Below the pieces are notes generated by a model, which was given only the letters and a program-made list of their open reading frames with translations, was not told where the DNA came from and did not search any database. DNA of 64,000 nt from Pseudomonas sp. B6002. Its GTDB lineage: Bacteria; Pseudomonadota; Gammaproteobacteria; Pseudomonadales; Pseudomonadaceae. Of this stretch, positions 18,522-26,651 are shown piece after piece (positions within the stretch are counted from its first letter, which is position 1; every line of letters begins with the position of its first letter). The position numbers and the translations under genes were made by a program. The stretch is taken from assembly GCF_013385985.1 (NCBI RefSeq), contig NZ_JACAOY010000006.1, forward strand, positions 202,119 through 266,118. Direction: 5' to 3'.

Positions 18522-20105
18522 TCAGATCACGTAGAAACCGTGGGTGCCGTCGCGGGCCAGTTGCGCGACCAGGCCGAACTCCCAATCCAGGTACGCCTGC
18601 ATGGCTTCCTTGGGGTTGTCGGTGCCTTCGTACGGGCGGCGGTAACGGTCGATGCGCGGTGAGGCCAGGCGGGTTTCGCCTTCTTCCAGCGGCAGCTTTT
18701 CAGCGATCCACTGGGTGGTGCCGCCTTGCAGCAGGAACACCGGCTTGCCGGTAAGGGCTTCGACGTCTGCCACGGCCAGGCGCGCCAGTTGGCTGCTGCC
18801 GCAGGTCAACACATAACGTTCGGCGGGCGGCACCTTTGCCAGGGCGTGCGGCAACTGCGCACGCAAGGCCCAGTAGGCCCCGGGGATATGGCGCTTGACG
18901 TAATTGACGCTCGGGGTGAAATCCAGCACGGCGGTGTCGCCATGGGCCAGCCAGTCCACCAGGGTGTGGGGGCTGATCAATTCCGCCTGGGCCGGCGCAG
19001 GCACTGGCGCGACCCACGCACCGGTCTCGCTGAAATGCTCAGGCTGCAGGTCATCCAGCACATGCACTTCCCAGCCCAACTGAGCCAACCACGAGGCCGA
19101 CATATTGGCGCGCACGCCATCGTCATCCGCCAGCACCAGGCGTGCGCCGCGTACGCTGGCCACATGGTCGGTTTCCTGCACCAGCTGGCCGCCCGGTGTC
19201 GAGCGTGAACCCGGCAGGTGGCCGGCTTCGAATTCTTCCGGGGTGCGCACATCGAACAGGTAGGTGGTGCGGGTTGTTTCCTGCTGCCAGCGTTGCAGGT
19301 CGGCCAGGGTGGCGCGGCCAACACGGGCCTTGTCGGCCACTTGGCGTGCGTCCTTGGCGGCGATCTGGCGGTGTTCTTCCGAGGTCGGCGCAAAGCGGCG
19401 CGACTGGCCGTGGGCGAGTTTCTGCCCGGCGAGCGTCCAGCCGATGGTGCCGTTGCGCAGGGCTGACACCGGGTTGGCCACGCCGGCGTTGATCAGCGAC
19501 TGGGTGCCGATGATGCTGCGGGTGCGCCCGGCGCAGTTGACGATGATGCGGGTGGCCGGGTCGGGCGCCAGTTCACGGGCGCGCAGTACCAGTTCGGCAC
19601 CGGGCACGCTGATGCCGGTGGGGATGCTCATGGTTTGGTATTCGTCGAAGCGGCGGGCGTCGAGCACCACCACGTCGGCCTGGCTGTCGAGCAGTGCTTG
19701 CACTTCTTCGGCGGCGAGGGAGGGCGTGTGCCGCTCACTCTCGACCAACTCACCGAAAGCTTTGCTCGGCACGTTCACGTCGATGAACAGTTCGCCACCG
19801 GCGTTGCGCCAACCTTCCAGGCCGCCTTCCAGCAGGCTGACCTGGGTGTACCCCAGTGCAACCAGACGCTCGGCGGCACGGGCGGCCAGGCCTTCGCCGT
19901 TGTCGTACACGGTGACCTGGGTATCACGCCGTGGAATGCGCGAATTCACCTCCAGCTCAAGCTTGGACAGCGGGATATTCGCGGCAAACAACGGGTGGGC
20001 TTCGGCAAACGGCGCTTCTTCGCGCACGTCCACCAGGGCGACTTCTTCATGGTCCAGCAGGGCCTGGCGAATCTGCGCGAAGCTGCGGGTCGATACGGTG
20101 GTCAT
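18522..20105 (-). CDS. Four-domain rhodanese-related sulfurtransferase
   Basis: A 527-residue cytoplasmic protein made of four rhodanese domains, at about residues 8-110, 125-235, 265-370 and 385-480. Domain 2 has a catalytic cysteine in IIVNCAGRTRS and domain 4 in YVLTCGSSQLA. Domains 1 and 3 have Asp in the same loop (VYDNGEG; ADDDG), so they should be inactive and structural. Two active sites in one chain could pass persulfide sulfur between them. It starts inside the end of the dioxygenase gene (ATGA), so the two are co-expressed. It probably handles sulfite or persulfide released from mercaptopropionate oxidation (inference). Confidence 0.85.
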   Translation of the reverse strand: MTTVSTRSFAQIRQALLDHEEVALVDVREEAPFAEAHPLFAANIPLSKLELEVNSRIPRRDTQVTVYDNGEGLAARAAERLVALGYTQVSLLEGGLEGWRNAGGELFIDVNVPSKAFGELVESERHTPSLAAEEVQALLDSQADVVVLDARRFDEYQTMSIPTGISVPGAELVLRARELAPDPATRIIVNCAGRTRSIIGTQSLINAGVANPVSALRNGTIGWTLAGQKLAHGQSRRFAPTSEEHRQIAAKDARQVADKARVGRATLADLQRWQQETTRTTYLFDVRTPEEFEAGHLPGSRSTPGGQLVQETDHVASVRGARLVLADDDGVRANMSASWLAQLGWEVHVLDDLQPEHFSETGAWVAPVPAPAQAELISPHTLVDWLAHGDTAVLDFTPSVNYVKRHIPGAYWALRAQLPHALAKVPPAERYVLTCGSSQLARLAVADVEALTGKPVFLLQGGTTQWIAEKLPLEEGETRLASPRIDRYRRPYEGTDNPKEAMQAYLDWEFGLVAQLARDGTHGFYVI

Positions 20106-20713
20106 AGGGCAGGGCTCTTTTCTTTGGACAAATCCCAGATGTTCGGGAGGAAGGCGTTGGAATAACCGGAGATAAACAGTTTCTCGCTGCCGTCGGGCTG
20201 ATACACCGCGCGGCGCACGGCACCGATATTGGCGCCGTAGACATGGATGCTGATGGACACCTGGTCGCTGTGGGCATTGCTCACTTGATGGATATCGCCG
20301 ACCTTGGGCGAGACCGCTTCCACCTGGCCTGGCACCAACTGGATGGGCTTACCTTCGGCAACCAGGCTGCCATCGGGGGCGCGTTCAAAACCCTGGGAGA
20401 ATTCAGCGCCGCGCAACATGCCGATCAGCCCCCACACCCGGTGATCATGAATCGGCGTGCTTTGCCCGGGCCCCCACACAAAGCTGACGATGCTGAAGCG
20501 CTGGCGCGAATCGGCATGCAACAGAAATTGCTGGTAGCGCTCGGGGTCGGGTCTGGCGAATTCGTCGGGGAGCCAGTCGTCATGGCTGACCAGCTGCGCC
20601 AGGAGCTTGCCGCCACGGTGCAACAGGTCGCCTTCGCGTGGGTTGCCGTCAATCAATTCCGCCAGGGCGCCTATGAAGGCTCTCAGTCTCTCGGGGTGCT
20701 TGGCCTGGGTCAT
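20102..20713 (-). CDS. 3-mercaptopropionate dioxygenase (Gln-type thiol dioxygenase)
   Basis: A 203-residue cupin non-heme iron enzyme. The three iron ligands are His89 and His91 in STPIHDHRVWG and His142 in GDIHQVSN. Gln62 in ERYQQFLLH marks the Gln-type subgroup, and Ser155-His157-Tyr159 (VSISIHVYG) plus Arg168 reproduce, at the same numbering as I recall it, the residues described for the Pseudomonas aeruginosa enzyme (PA2602) that oxidises 3-mercaptopropionate to its sulfinate. Cysteine dioxygenases of the Arg type lack this Gln. Neighbours, a sulfurtransferase and a LysR, also match that locus as I recall it. Activity on cysteine as a side substrate is possible. Confidence 0.88.
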   Translation of the reverse strand: MTQAKHPERLRAFIGALAELIDGNPREGDLLHRGGKLLAQLVSHDDWLPDEFARPDPERYQQFLLHADSRQRFSIVSFVWGPGQSTPIHDHRVWGLIGMLRGAEFSQGFERAPDGSLVAEGKPIQLVPGQVEAVSPKVGDIHQVSNAHSDQVSISIHVYGANIGAVRRAVYQPDGSEKLFISGYSNAFLPNIWDLSKEKSPAL

Positions 20714-20782
20714 GACAACTCCATCGTGTGGTCGGTGGTGATGGGTTTATCTAAGCATAATGTTTATAGTTAATATGCTATT

Positions 20783-20802
20783 TTTTAATGATTAGCTTAT
20801 AG
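20783..20802 (+). promoter_or_regulatory. Proposed sulfur-regulon operator, copy 2 (divergent dioxygenase/LysR gap)
   Basis: TTTTAATGATTAGCTTATAG, between the divergent dioxygenase start (69 bases away) and the LysR start (128 bases away), the position expected for an autoregulated LysR operator. Strongest match of the four copies to copies 1 and 3. Confidence 0.55.
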
Positions 20803-20930
20803 CTGTAGGTAATTTAGAACCGGTCTGAATAGTGTTAGACGTTATCGATAGGTCGGTGGGCTATCCAGACCGTGTTCCGACAACTATGCTTCGCACACAT
20901 CTTAATGACTGTTCTCTATGTGCGGCCCAA

Positions 20931-21836
20931 ATGAAAATTGACGATATCGATGCCTTTGTCGAAGTGATTCGTTGCCAGTCCATTAGCCACGCCGCCGAGT
21001 CGCTGCAACTGACCCAGCCGGCCATCACCCGCCGCGTGCAGAACTTCGAGCAGGCGCTGGGGGTGGAGCTGTTCGACCGCAACACCAAGCCCCTCAAGCC
21101 TACGCTGATCGGCACTCGGGTGTATGAACAATGCCGGCTGATCCTGCGCGAAATGGATGCCCTGCGTGAGCTGGTCGCCACCGACGCGCCGCCCACCGGC
21201 CTGCTGCGCCTGGGCGTGCCGCAGACCATCGGCGATGTGGTGCTGCTCGATGCGCTCAAGCACCTGCGTACCGAATACCCCGACCTGCGCGCCCAGGTCG
21301 CCACTGGCTGGGGCAGCCAGTTGGTGGGCAAGATCGAGCGCGGCGAGCTGGACGCGGCGGCGGCGTTGTTCCCGGCAGGCAAGATCTTCCCGGACAATAT
21401 CGTCGGTGAGTCCATCGGCAAGATGGAACTGGTGGTGGTCTGCGCCAAATCCCAGCTGCCGAAAAAGCCCTGCAAGCTGGCAGACGTGTACCAGAACGGT
21501 TGGATCCTCAACCCCGACGGTTGTGGTTTCCGCGCCGGTTTGCAGCGCACCTTGTCGGATCAGGGCCTGGCGTTGCGGGTCAACCTGGAAACCTTCGGCA
21601 CCGAACTGCAACTGGGGCTGGTGGCCGACGGCCTGGGCCTTGGCCTGGTACCGCGCCCGCTGCTGGAACGCAGTGCCCACCGCGAGCACCTGGCGGTGAT
21701 GCCCCTCAAGGATTTCAAACCGGTGATGGACCTGTGGCTGATCTACCCGCACTTTCTCGGCAACCTGCAAGGGCCGGTGGACGCCTTCGGCAAGCTGGTG
21801 GCGGCTTCACTGCACAAGGTCCGCAACGCCGCCTGA
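20931..21836 (+). CDS. LysR-family regulator of the sulfur/mercaptopropionate genes
   Basis: 301 residues, starting at ATGAAAATTGAC where the family's N-terminal helix begins. HTH at about residues 14-55 (QSISHAAESLQLTQPAITRRVQNFE) followed by the linker helix and an effector domain with LLRLGVPQTIGDVVLLDALK. Divergent from the dioxygenase gene. The same position is held by a LysR beside the P. aeruginosa dioxygenase. I propose it controls the dioxygenase/rhodanese pair and, through the shared motif, the other three units of the island. The effector is unknown; thiol or sulfate-status signals are candidates. Confidence 0.82.
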   Translation: MKIDDIDAFVEVIRCQSISHAAESLQLTQPAITRRVQNFEQALGVELFDRNTKPLKPTLIGTRVYEQCRLILREMDALRELVATDAPPTGLLRLGVPQTIGDVVLLDALKHLRTEYPDLRAQVATGWGSQLVGKIERGELDAAAALFPAGKIFPDNIVGESIGKMELVVVCAKSQLPKKPCKLADVYQNGWILNPDGCGFRAGLQRTLSDQGLALRVNLETFGTELQLGLVADGLGLGLVPRPLLERSAHREHLAVMPLKDFKPVMDLWLIYPHFLGNLQGPVDAFGKLVAASLHKVRNAA

Positions 21837-21837
21837 C

Positions 21838-22162
21838 CCCTCGGGCGATGCGGCCCCTGAATTTTCGGTGGCCTCACGGCCGCCATCGCCGGCAAGCCGG
21901 GCTCCTACGGATTTGCGGCGTGCACAAGAATATCGATACCCGCAACCCTTGTAGGCGCCGGCTTGCCGGCGATGAGGCCCTTGGATTTTGCACGCATCTC
22001 GCGGCCGCCATCGCCGGCAAGCCGGGCTCCTACGGATTTGCGTCGTGAACAAGAATATCGATGCCCACAACCCTTGTAGGAGCCGGCTTGCCGGCGATGA
22101 GGCCTTTGGATTTTGCACGCATCTCGAGGCCGCCATCGCCGGCAAGCCGGGCTCCTACAGGG
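21838..22162. repeat. Tandem array of REP-like units (~125-base period)
   Basis: This 452-base gene-free gap holds a repeated block: an inward arm (CATCGCCGGCAAGCCGGGC), a spacer ending CAAGAATATCGAT, then TTGTAGGAGCCGGCTTGCCGG, GCGATGAGGCC and GATTTTGCACGCATCTCG. The block occurs at about 21880-22004 and again at 22005-22126, with a partial third ending near 22160. Spacer sequence is repeated too, so the array arose by tandem duplication and not by independent insertions. No gene is seen in it. Confidence 0.8.
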
Positions 22163-22190
22163 TGTTTGACGCTGTTATGGTTATGAAAAA

Positions 22191-22210
22191 AAATAATAAT
22201 TAGCTTAGAT
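22191..22210 (+). promoter_or_regulatory. Proposed sulfur-regulon operator, copy 3 (before class II aldolase)
   Basis: Contains TAATAATTAGCTTAGA, matching copy 2 at all but two positions over 16 bases. It lies 79 bases before the aldolase start, just outside the REP array. Confidence 0.5.
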
Positions 22211-22288
22211 TAAAATGTGCTTTTTATTATTTTTTTGCACCCCGTAGGCTTGCCTGGAAGTCCTTAAGGCCATCCAGGAAGTTTTGCC

Positions 22289-23083
22289 ATGAGCAGCGTC
22301 ACCTCGATTTCCAGCGTTTCCAACAACGTTCGCCAACGCGTCACCCCGGAAGAATGGGAAGTGCGCGTCAAACTGGCCGCCGCCTATCGCCTGGCGGCCT
22401 TGTACAAATGGACCGACCACATCTACACCCACTTCTCCGCCCGCGTGCCGGGCCCGGAGGAGCATTTCCTGATCAACGCCTTCGGCTTGCTGTTCGATGA
22501 AATCAGCGCCTCCAACCTGGTCAAGGTTGACCTCGACGGCACCATCGTCGACGACCCCACTGGCCTGGGCATCAACTACGCCGGCTACGTGATCCACAGC
22601 GCCATCCACGGCGCGCGGCATGACCTGCAGGCGGTGTTGCACACCCATACCCGCGACGGCATCGCGGTGTCGGCGCAGAAGGACGGTTTGCTGCCCATCT
22701 CCCAGCATTCCATCGGCTTCTCCGGGCGCGTGGCGTACCACGGCTACGAAGGCGTGGCGTTGGACCTGGACGAACGTGAGCGGCTGGTCGCAGACCTGGG
22801 TGACAAAAGCGTGATGATCCTGCGCAACCACGGCCTGTTGACCGCGGGTGTCAGCGTCGAGCATGCCTTTCAGCAACTGCAAGGGCTGGAGCGCGCGTGC
22901 AACATTCAGATCGCGGCGCAGGCGGCGGGGAATGCGGAGTTGATCTTCCCGCCGGCCGAGGTGGTGGCCAAGGTCGAGAAACAAGCCGAAGTGTTCAAGG
23001 CCGGCGATGGACCGGGTGTGGCGCGGCATTGGAACGCGCTGATCCGGCAGTTGGAGCGTACTGATACGGACTACAAAAACTGA
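22289..23083 (+). CDS. Class II aldolase/adducin family protein
   Basis: 264 residues of the fuculose-aldolase/adducin fold. Visible features: YTHFSARVPG early, the metal-binding HTHTRDG at about residues 117-123, and RNHGLLTAG with a third His near residue 180. Members cleave or rearrange small phosphorylated or hydroxylated carbon chains, or decarboxylate them, using zinc. The Pseudomonas subfamily is found beside sulfur-assimilation genes and its substrate is not known. Monocistronic, flanked by repeats; the operator-like motif ties it to the sulfur island. Confidence 0.8.
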   Translation: MSSVTSISSVSNNVRQRVTPEEWEVRVKLAAAYRLAALYKWTDHIYTHFSARVPGPEEHFLINAFGLLFDEISASNLVKVDLDGTIVDDPTGLGINYAGYVIHSAIHGARHDLQAVLHTHTRDGIAVSAQKDGLLPISQHSIGFSGRVAYHGYEGVALDLDERERLVADLGDKSVMILRNHGLLTAGVSVEHAFQQLQGLERACNIQIAAQAAGNAELIFPPAEVVAKVEKQAEVFKAGDGPGVARHWNALIRQLERTDTDYKN

Positions 23084-23108
23084 TCCACGGTACACAGCAG
23101 ATCCAAAA

Positions 23109-23199
23109 ATGTGGGAGCTGGCTTGCCTGCGATAGCATCAACTCGGTTCATCTGAACAACCGAGGTGTCTGCATCGCAGGCAAGCCAGCTCCCACATTT
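23109..23199. repeat. REP-like inverted repeat pair
   Basis: Arms TGTGGGAGCTGGCTTGCCTGC and GCAGGCAAGCCAGCTCCCACA around 49 bases, between the convergent ends of the aldolase and SsuD-like genes. Confidence 0.85.
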
Positions 23200-23218
23200 G
23201 ATTTTGCAGTGTTCTGAA

Positions 23219-24301
23219 TTAAGCGACCTGTTTGGCCTGTTCGCGCTCAGCAATCAGCTGGCGGGTGAGGGGGATCAGGCGCTTGCCGTAGTCGATCGCA
23301 TCATTGAGCGGGTCGAAGCCGCGGATCAGGAACGTGGTGATCCCCAGGTCGTAGTAATCCACCAGTGCTTCAGCCACCTGTTCGGCGGTGCCCACCAGGG
23401 AGGTGGAGTTACCCTGCGCCCCGAGCAACCCGGCGATACCGGTCCACAGGCGCTTGTCCAAGCGTGTACCTTGCGCCGCTGCCGCGAGCAGTCGACGCGA
23501 TCCTTCATTCGGCGGTTCGCGCCGCACAAAGCCATTTTTCTCAGCCAGCGCAGTGGCCTGTTGCAGGATGCTGTCGGCACGCGCCCACGCCAGTTCTTCG
23601 GTCTCCGCGAGGATCGGCCGCAGTGACAGACTGAAGCGAATCGTGCGCCCATGCTTGGCTGCTTCGGCGCGTACCTGGGTCACGATTTCGCGCACTTGCT
23701 CATAGGTTTCACCCCACAACGCATACACGTCAGCATGCTTGCCCGCCACCGCAATCGCGGCCGCCGAAGACCCACCGAAGTACAGCGGGATATGCGGCTG
23801 TTGCGGCGACTTTACCGTGGAGTGCGCGCCTTCGACCTGGTAGTAAGTGCCGTCGAAATCGAACGGTTGCTCGCTGGTCCATTCCTGGCGCACCACGCTC
23901 AGGTATTCGTCGGTGCGCGCATAGCGTTCGTCCTTGCCGATATGGCTGCCGTCGGCACGCAACTCACGGTCGTCGCCGCCGGTGATGATGTGCACGGCGG
24001 TGCGCCCGCCGTTGAACACATCCAGCGTGTTGAACTGGCGGGCGGCGAGGGTGGGCTGGGCAAAACCCGGGCGGTGGGCGATCAGGAACTTGAGCTTGCT
24101 GGTCACGCTCGCCGCGTGGGAGGCGATCAGCGTGCTGTCGGGGCTGTTGGAATGGAACGCCACCAGGGCGCGGTCGAAACCGGCTTCCTCGTGGGCGCGG
24201 GCCACGGTTTCGACGTAGTCCGGTTGCAGGGTCGGGCCGCTGCGCGGGTGGATTTCGGAAGCGTGGTGGCCGCCGATATAGCCGATGAATTCGATGCTCA
24301 T
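23219..24301 (-). CDS. FMNH2-dependent alkanesulfonate-type monooxygenase (SsuD-like)
   Basis: A 360-residue luciferase-like TIM barrel of about SsuD length. Blocks shared with alkanesulfonate monooxygenases include EEAGFDRALVAFHSNSPDS, LKFLIAHRPGFAQPTLAARQFNTLD, GGRTAVHIITGG, PLYFGGSSAAAIAVAGKHADVYALWGE and the C-terminal LVGTAEQVAEALVDYYDLGITTFLIRGFDP. These enzymes release sulfite from unactivated sulfonates when sulfate is limiting. SfnG (dimethyl sulfone) and MsuD are close alternatives I cannot exclude. Transcribed alone from an AT-rich region holding the fourth copy of the proposed operator. Confidence 0.87.
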   Translation of the reverse strand: MSIEFIGYIGGHHASEIHPRSGPTLQPDYVETVARAHEEAGFDRALVAFHSNSPDSTLIASHAASVTSKLKFLIAHRPGFAQPTLAARQFNTLDVFNGGRTAVHIITGGDDRELRADGSHIGKDERYARTDEYLSVVRQEWTSEQPFDFDGTYYQVEGAHSTVKSPQQPHIPLYFGGSSAAAIAVAGKHADVYALWGETYEQVREIVTQVRAEAAKHGRTIRFSLSLRPILAETEELAWARADSILQQATALAEKNGFVRREPPNEGSRRLLAAAAQGTRLDKRLWTGIAGLLGAQGNSTSLVGTAEQVAEALVDYYDLGITTFLIRGFDPLNDAIDYGKRLIPLTRQLIAEREQAKQVA

Positions 24302-24405
24302 GGTCTTTCCTTGTTCAGTGCGTGGTGGTCACCTCCACCGGGCAAGGGGTCGGTTATTCGCCTTCAAAGTAGGGGCAGGGGCAAGGCCTGTAAAATGCCG
24401 ATTGG

Positions 24406-24425
24406 TTCTAACCTAATTATTAAAA
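24406..24425 (-). promoter_or_regulatory. Proposed sulfur-regulon operator, copy 4 (before SsuD-like gene)
   Basis: The minus strand reads TTTTAATAATTAGGTTAGAA, 105-124 bases before the monooxygenase start. TGATCATT follows at 24433-24440, echoing the same block beside copy 1 and suggesting a composite site. Confidence 0.5.
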
Positions 24426-24565
24426 TAAAGAATGATCATTTTTTTGTGTATCAGTAATATGCATTTTGTGGCTGCATAAAAAATGCCCTTTGCATTCCCG
24501 CGGTTGAATTGGTGTTGAGAGTGGTTATCATCACGCCTCGTTCATCAGCCATTGGGAATGCCTTC

Positions 24566-25300
24566 ATGACCACCGCCGATCCGTATGCGTTATCTGCCGA
24601 ATTCTACGATGTGCTGTGCGAGCAGCAGTGGTTGCAACGCGGCGGGCCTATCGCCCGGGCGTTGCAGGAAGTGGACCCCAACGGGGTGATTCTGGATGTC
24701 GGCGCCGGCACCGGGCCGTGTGTTCAGGTGATCGCCGAGGCCTTGCCCAACGCGCGCATTCTTGCGGTGGAACCTTCGGCCGCCATGCGCGCGGCGTTGG
24801 TGGGGCGGATCATGCGCAGCAGCGATTTGCGCCAACGCGTCACCGTGTTGGCCGGCACCCTCGAGCAGGTCACCTTGCCGTCACGCCTGTCCGCGGCGGT
24901 CATCTGCGGCACCATTGGTTACCTCGATACAGCACAGCGCCACCACCTCTGGCAGCAACTGGCCGAGCGCCTGGATGAGCGCGGCCTCGTCATCGTCGAC
25001 GTGATGATGCTCAAGGCGCCGCAAACGGTGCCGCTGATGCAGGTCGCCAACGCGGACATCGGCGAACACACCTACCACGTCGCCCTGCAGGGTGAGCCCG
25101 CCGGCGGCGACCTGATGCACTGGACCCTCGACTATCAGGTGCGTGCCGGCGAGCAGGTGCTGCGCCAGTTCCAGGCCGACCATCACTGGCACACCTTCGG
25201 CCTCGAACAGGTCGCCGAAGAGGCCGGCGCCGCAGGGTTTGTGCTTGAGCCTTTGGGCGATGCGCTGATCCCCGCCGCAGTCTTGCGCAAGCGCAGTTAA
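24566..25300 (+). CDS. Class I SAM-dependent methyltransferase
   Basis: 244 residues with the glycine-rich SAM motif VILDVGAGTGPCVQVI at about residue 36 and the acidic loop ILAVEPSAAMRAAL after it. The frame is open upstream but the conserved fold starts near the ATG that gives MTTADPYAL. The substrate cannot be read from sequence. It lies between the sulfur island and the siderophore transporter and shares direction and a short gap with the latter, so it might methylate a siderophore intermediate (for example O- or C-methylation); equally it may be unrelated. There is no Fur-box match strong enough before it to decide. Confidence 0.7.
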   Translation: MTTADPYALSAEFYDVLCEQQWLQRGGPIARALQEVDPNGVILDVGAGTGPCVQVIAEALPNARILAVEPSAAMRAALVGRIMRSSDLRQRVTVLAGTLEQVTLPSRLSAAVICGTIGYLDTAQRHHLWQQLAERLDERGLVIVDVMMLKAPQTVPLMQVANADIGEHTYHVALQGEPAGGDLMHWTLDYQVRAGEQVLRQFQADHHWHTFGLEQVAEEAGAAGFVLEPLGDALIPAAVLRKRS

Positions 25301-25394
25301 TCCCGATTCGGGGGGCCGTTGCAGGTTACGGGCGGCGCCCCTTTGGCGGATCCCGTTAGATGGGCTTTTTCAGCATTTGGGGCAGGGTGAACAC

Positions 25395-26651
25395 ATGCAA
25401 TCGGTTGTCGAGACTTCCCCCGCCAGCCCGCGCGCGGCGGTGACGCGGGATTGGCGAATTGTGCTGGTGGTGGCCGGTCTGTACCTGGCCCAGGGCTTGC
25501 CGGTGGGACTGGCGTTCCAGGCGTACCCCACGCTGTTGCGCAACATGGGCGCCTCCCTCGACCTGGTGGCGTTGACCCCGTTGGCGAGCCTGCCGTGGGT
25601 GGCCAAGCTGTTCTGGGCCGCTGCCGTGGAAAACCGCTGGAGCCCGCGCCTGGGGCGGCGTCGCAGCTGGATTCTGCCGTTGCAGGCAGGCTCGGTGCTG
25701 ACCCTGGCGGCCATGGCGCTGGTGCCCTTTGATGTGCCGAACATGGGTCTGTTGCTGGGCCTGATTGCCTTGCTCTCGCTGTTCAGTGCCACCCAGGACA
25801 TCGCCGTCGATGGCCTGGCCGCCGAGCGTTTGCCGAGCGCCAGCCTGGGGCGCGTCAACACCTTCCAGGTGGCGGGTTTCATGGTCGGCATGCTGCTCGG
25901 CGGGCCGGGCACGATGCTGCTGTTCGATCACTTCAGCGCGCCGCTGGTCTTTACCTTGTTGGCGGCTGTGGTGCTGCTGTGCAGCCTGCCGGTGCTGTTC
26001 TGGCAGGAGCCCGCTGCATTGCCGGCGGCAGACAAAGCCAGCCTGCGGCGCTTCTTCAAACGTCGGTTTTCCGGGCGCCTGACGGCCCTGGTGATGCTGG
26101 TGACTCTTGGCGGCTCGACGTTCTTCGGCCTGGCCAAATTGATCCTGCTCGATGATGGCTGGTCGGTGAGTGATGTGGGGGTGCTGGCCGGTGTCGGGCA
26201 GTTGCTCACCATCATCGTTGGCTGTGGCGTGGCCGGGTTGTTGCTGCGCCATTACTCGCGCTGGAGCACCTTGCTGACGGGCCTGGCGATGGTCGGTTCG
26301 GCCGGAGTGCTGTGGCTGGGTCTGGTGCTGCAACCGGGCCTGTCGGGCATGGGGTATGTGAGCGTGGCGACAGTGCTGGGCGGGCTGGGCATTGGTGTCA
26401 CCAGCGTGGCGTCCTACACCTTGGCGATGCGCTTTGCGCAGTTGGGCGAACAGCCGGGCACGGACTGTTCGGTGTTCCAGGGCTTGCAGACCCTCGGCGA
26501 TATCCTGGTGTCTTCGGTGGCCATCGGCGTGGCGGCCAGCTGGGGTTACGCCAGTGGCCTGGGCGTCGGCTTGCTGGCCCTGGCTGCTGCGCTCGGCATG
26601 CTCTGGCATGTGCGGCGCAGCACCCGTGGGCTGGGGTTGGACGACGCCTAA
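25395..26651 (+). CDS. MFS transporter, AmpG/YbtX-like
   Basis: 418 residues with about twelve transmembrane helices. The start (QGLPVGLAFQAYPTLLRNMGASLDLVAL) and the loop SATQDIAVDGLAAERLP are hallmarks of the AmpG-like MFS group to which YbtX/Irp8 of the yersiniabactin locus belongs. Likely moves the siderophore or its iron-free form across the inner membrane (inference; direction not known). ATGCAATCG is preferred to the TTG 18 bases before it. Its stop overlaps the stop of the convergent thioesterase gene by four bases, leaving no room for a terminator. Confidence 0.82.
   Translation: MQSVVETSPASPRAAVTRDWRIVLVVAGLYLAQGLPVGLAFQAYPTLLRNMGASLDLVALTPLASLPWVAKLFWAAAVENRWSPRLGRRRSWILPLQAGSVLTLAAMALVPFDVPNMGLLLGLIALLSLFSATQDIAVDGLAAERLPSASLGRVNTFQVAGFMVGMLLGGPGTMLLFDHFSAPLVFTLLAAVVLLCSLPVLFWQEPAALPAADKASLRRFFKRRFSGRLTALVMLVTLGGSTFFGLAKLILLDDGWSVSDVGVLAGVGQLLTIIVGCGVAGLLLRHYSRWSTLLTGLAMVGSAGVLWLGLVLQPGLSGMGYVSVATVLGGLGIGVTSVASYTLAMRFAQLGEQPGTDCSVFQGLQTLGDILVSSVAIGVAASWGYASGLGVGLLALAAALGMLWHVRRSTRGLGLDDA

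Noticed and set aside
20102-20713. Cysteine dioxygenase
   Set aside because: Gln62 and Arg168 with the Ser-His-Tyr triad indicate the 3-mercaptopropionate subgroup.
23219-24301. Certain assignment as SsuD
   Set aside because: Related enzymes MsuD and SfnG share the visible motifs; only the family is claimed.
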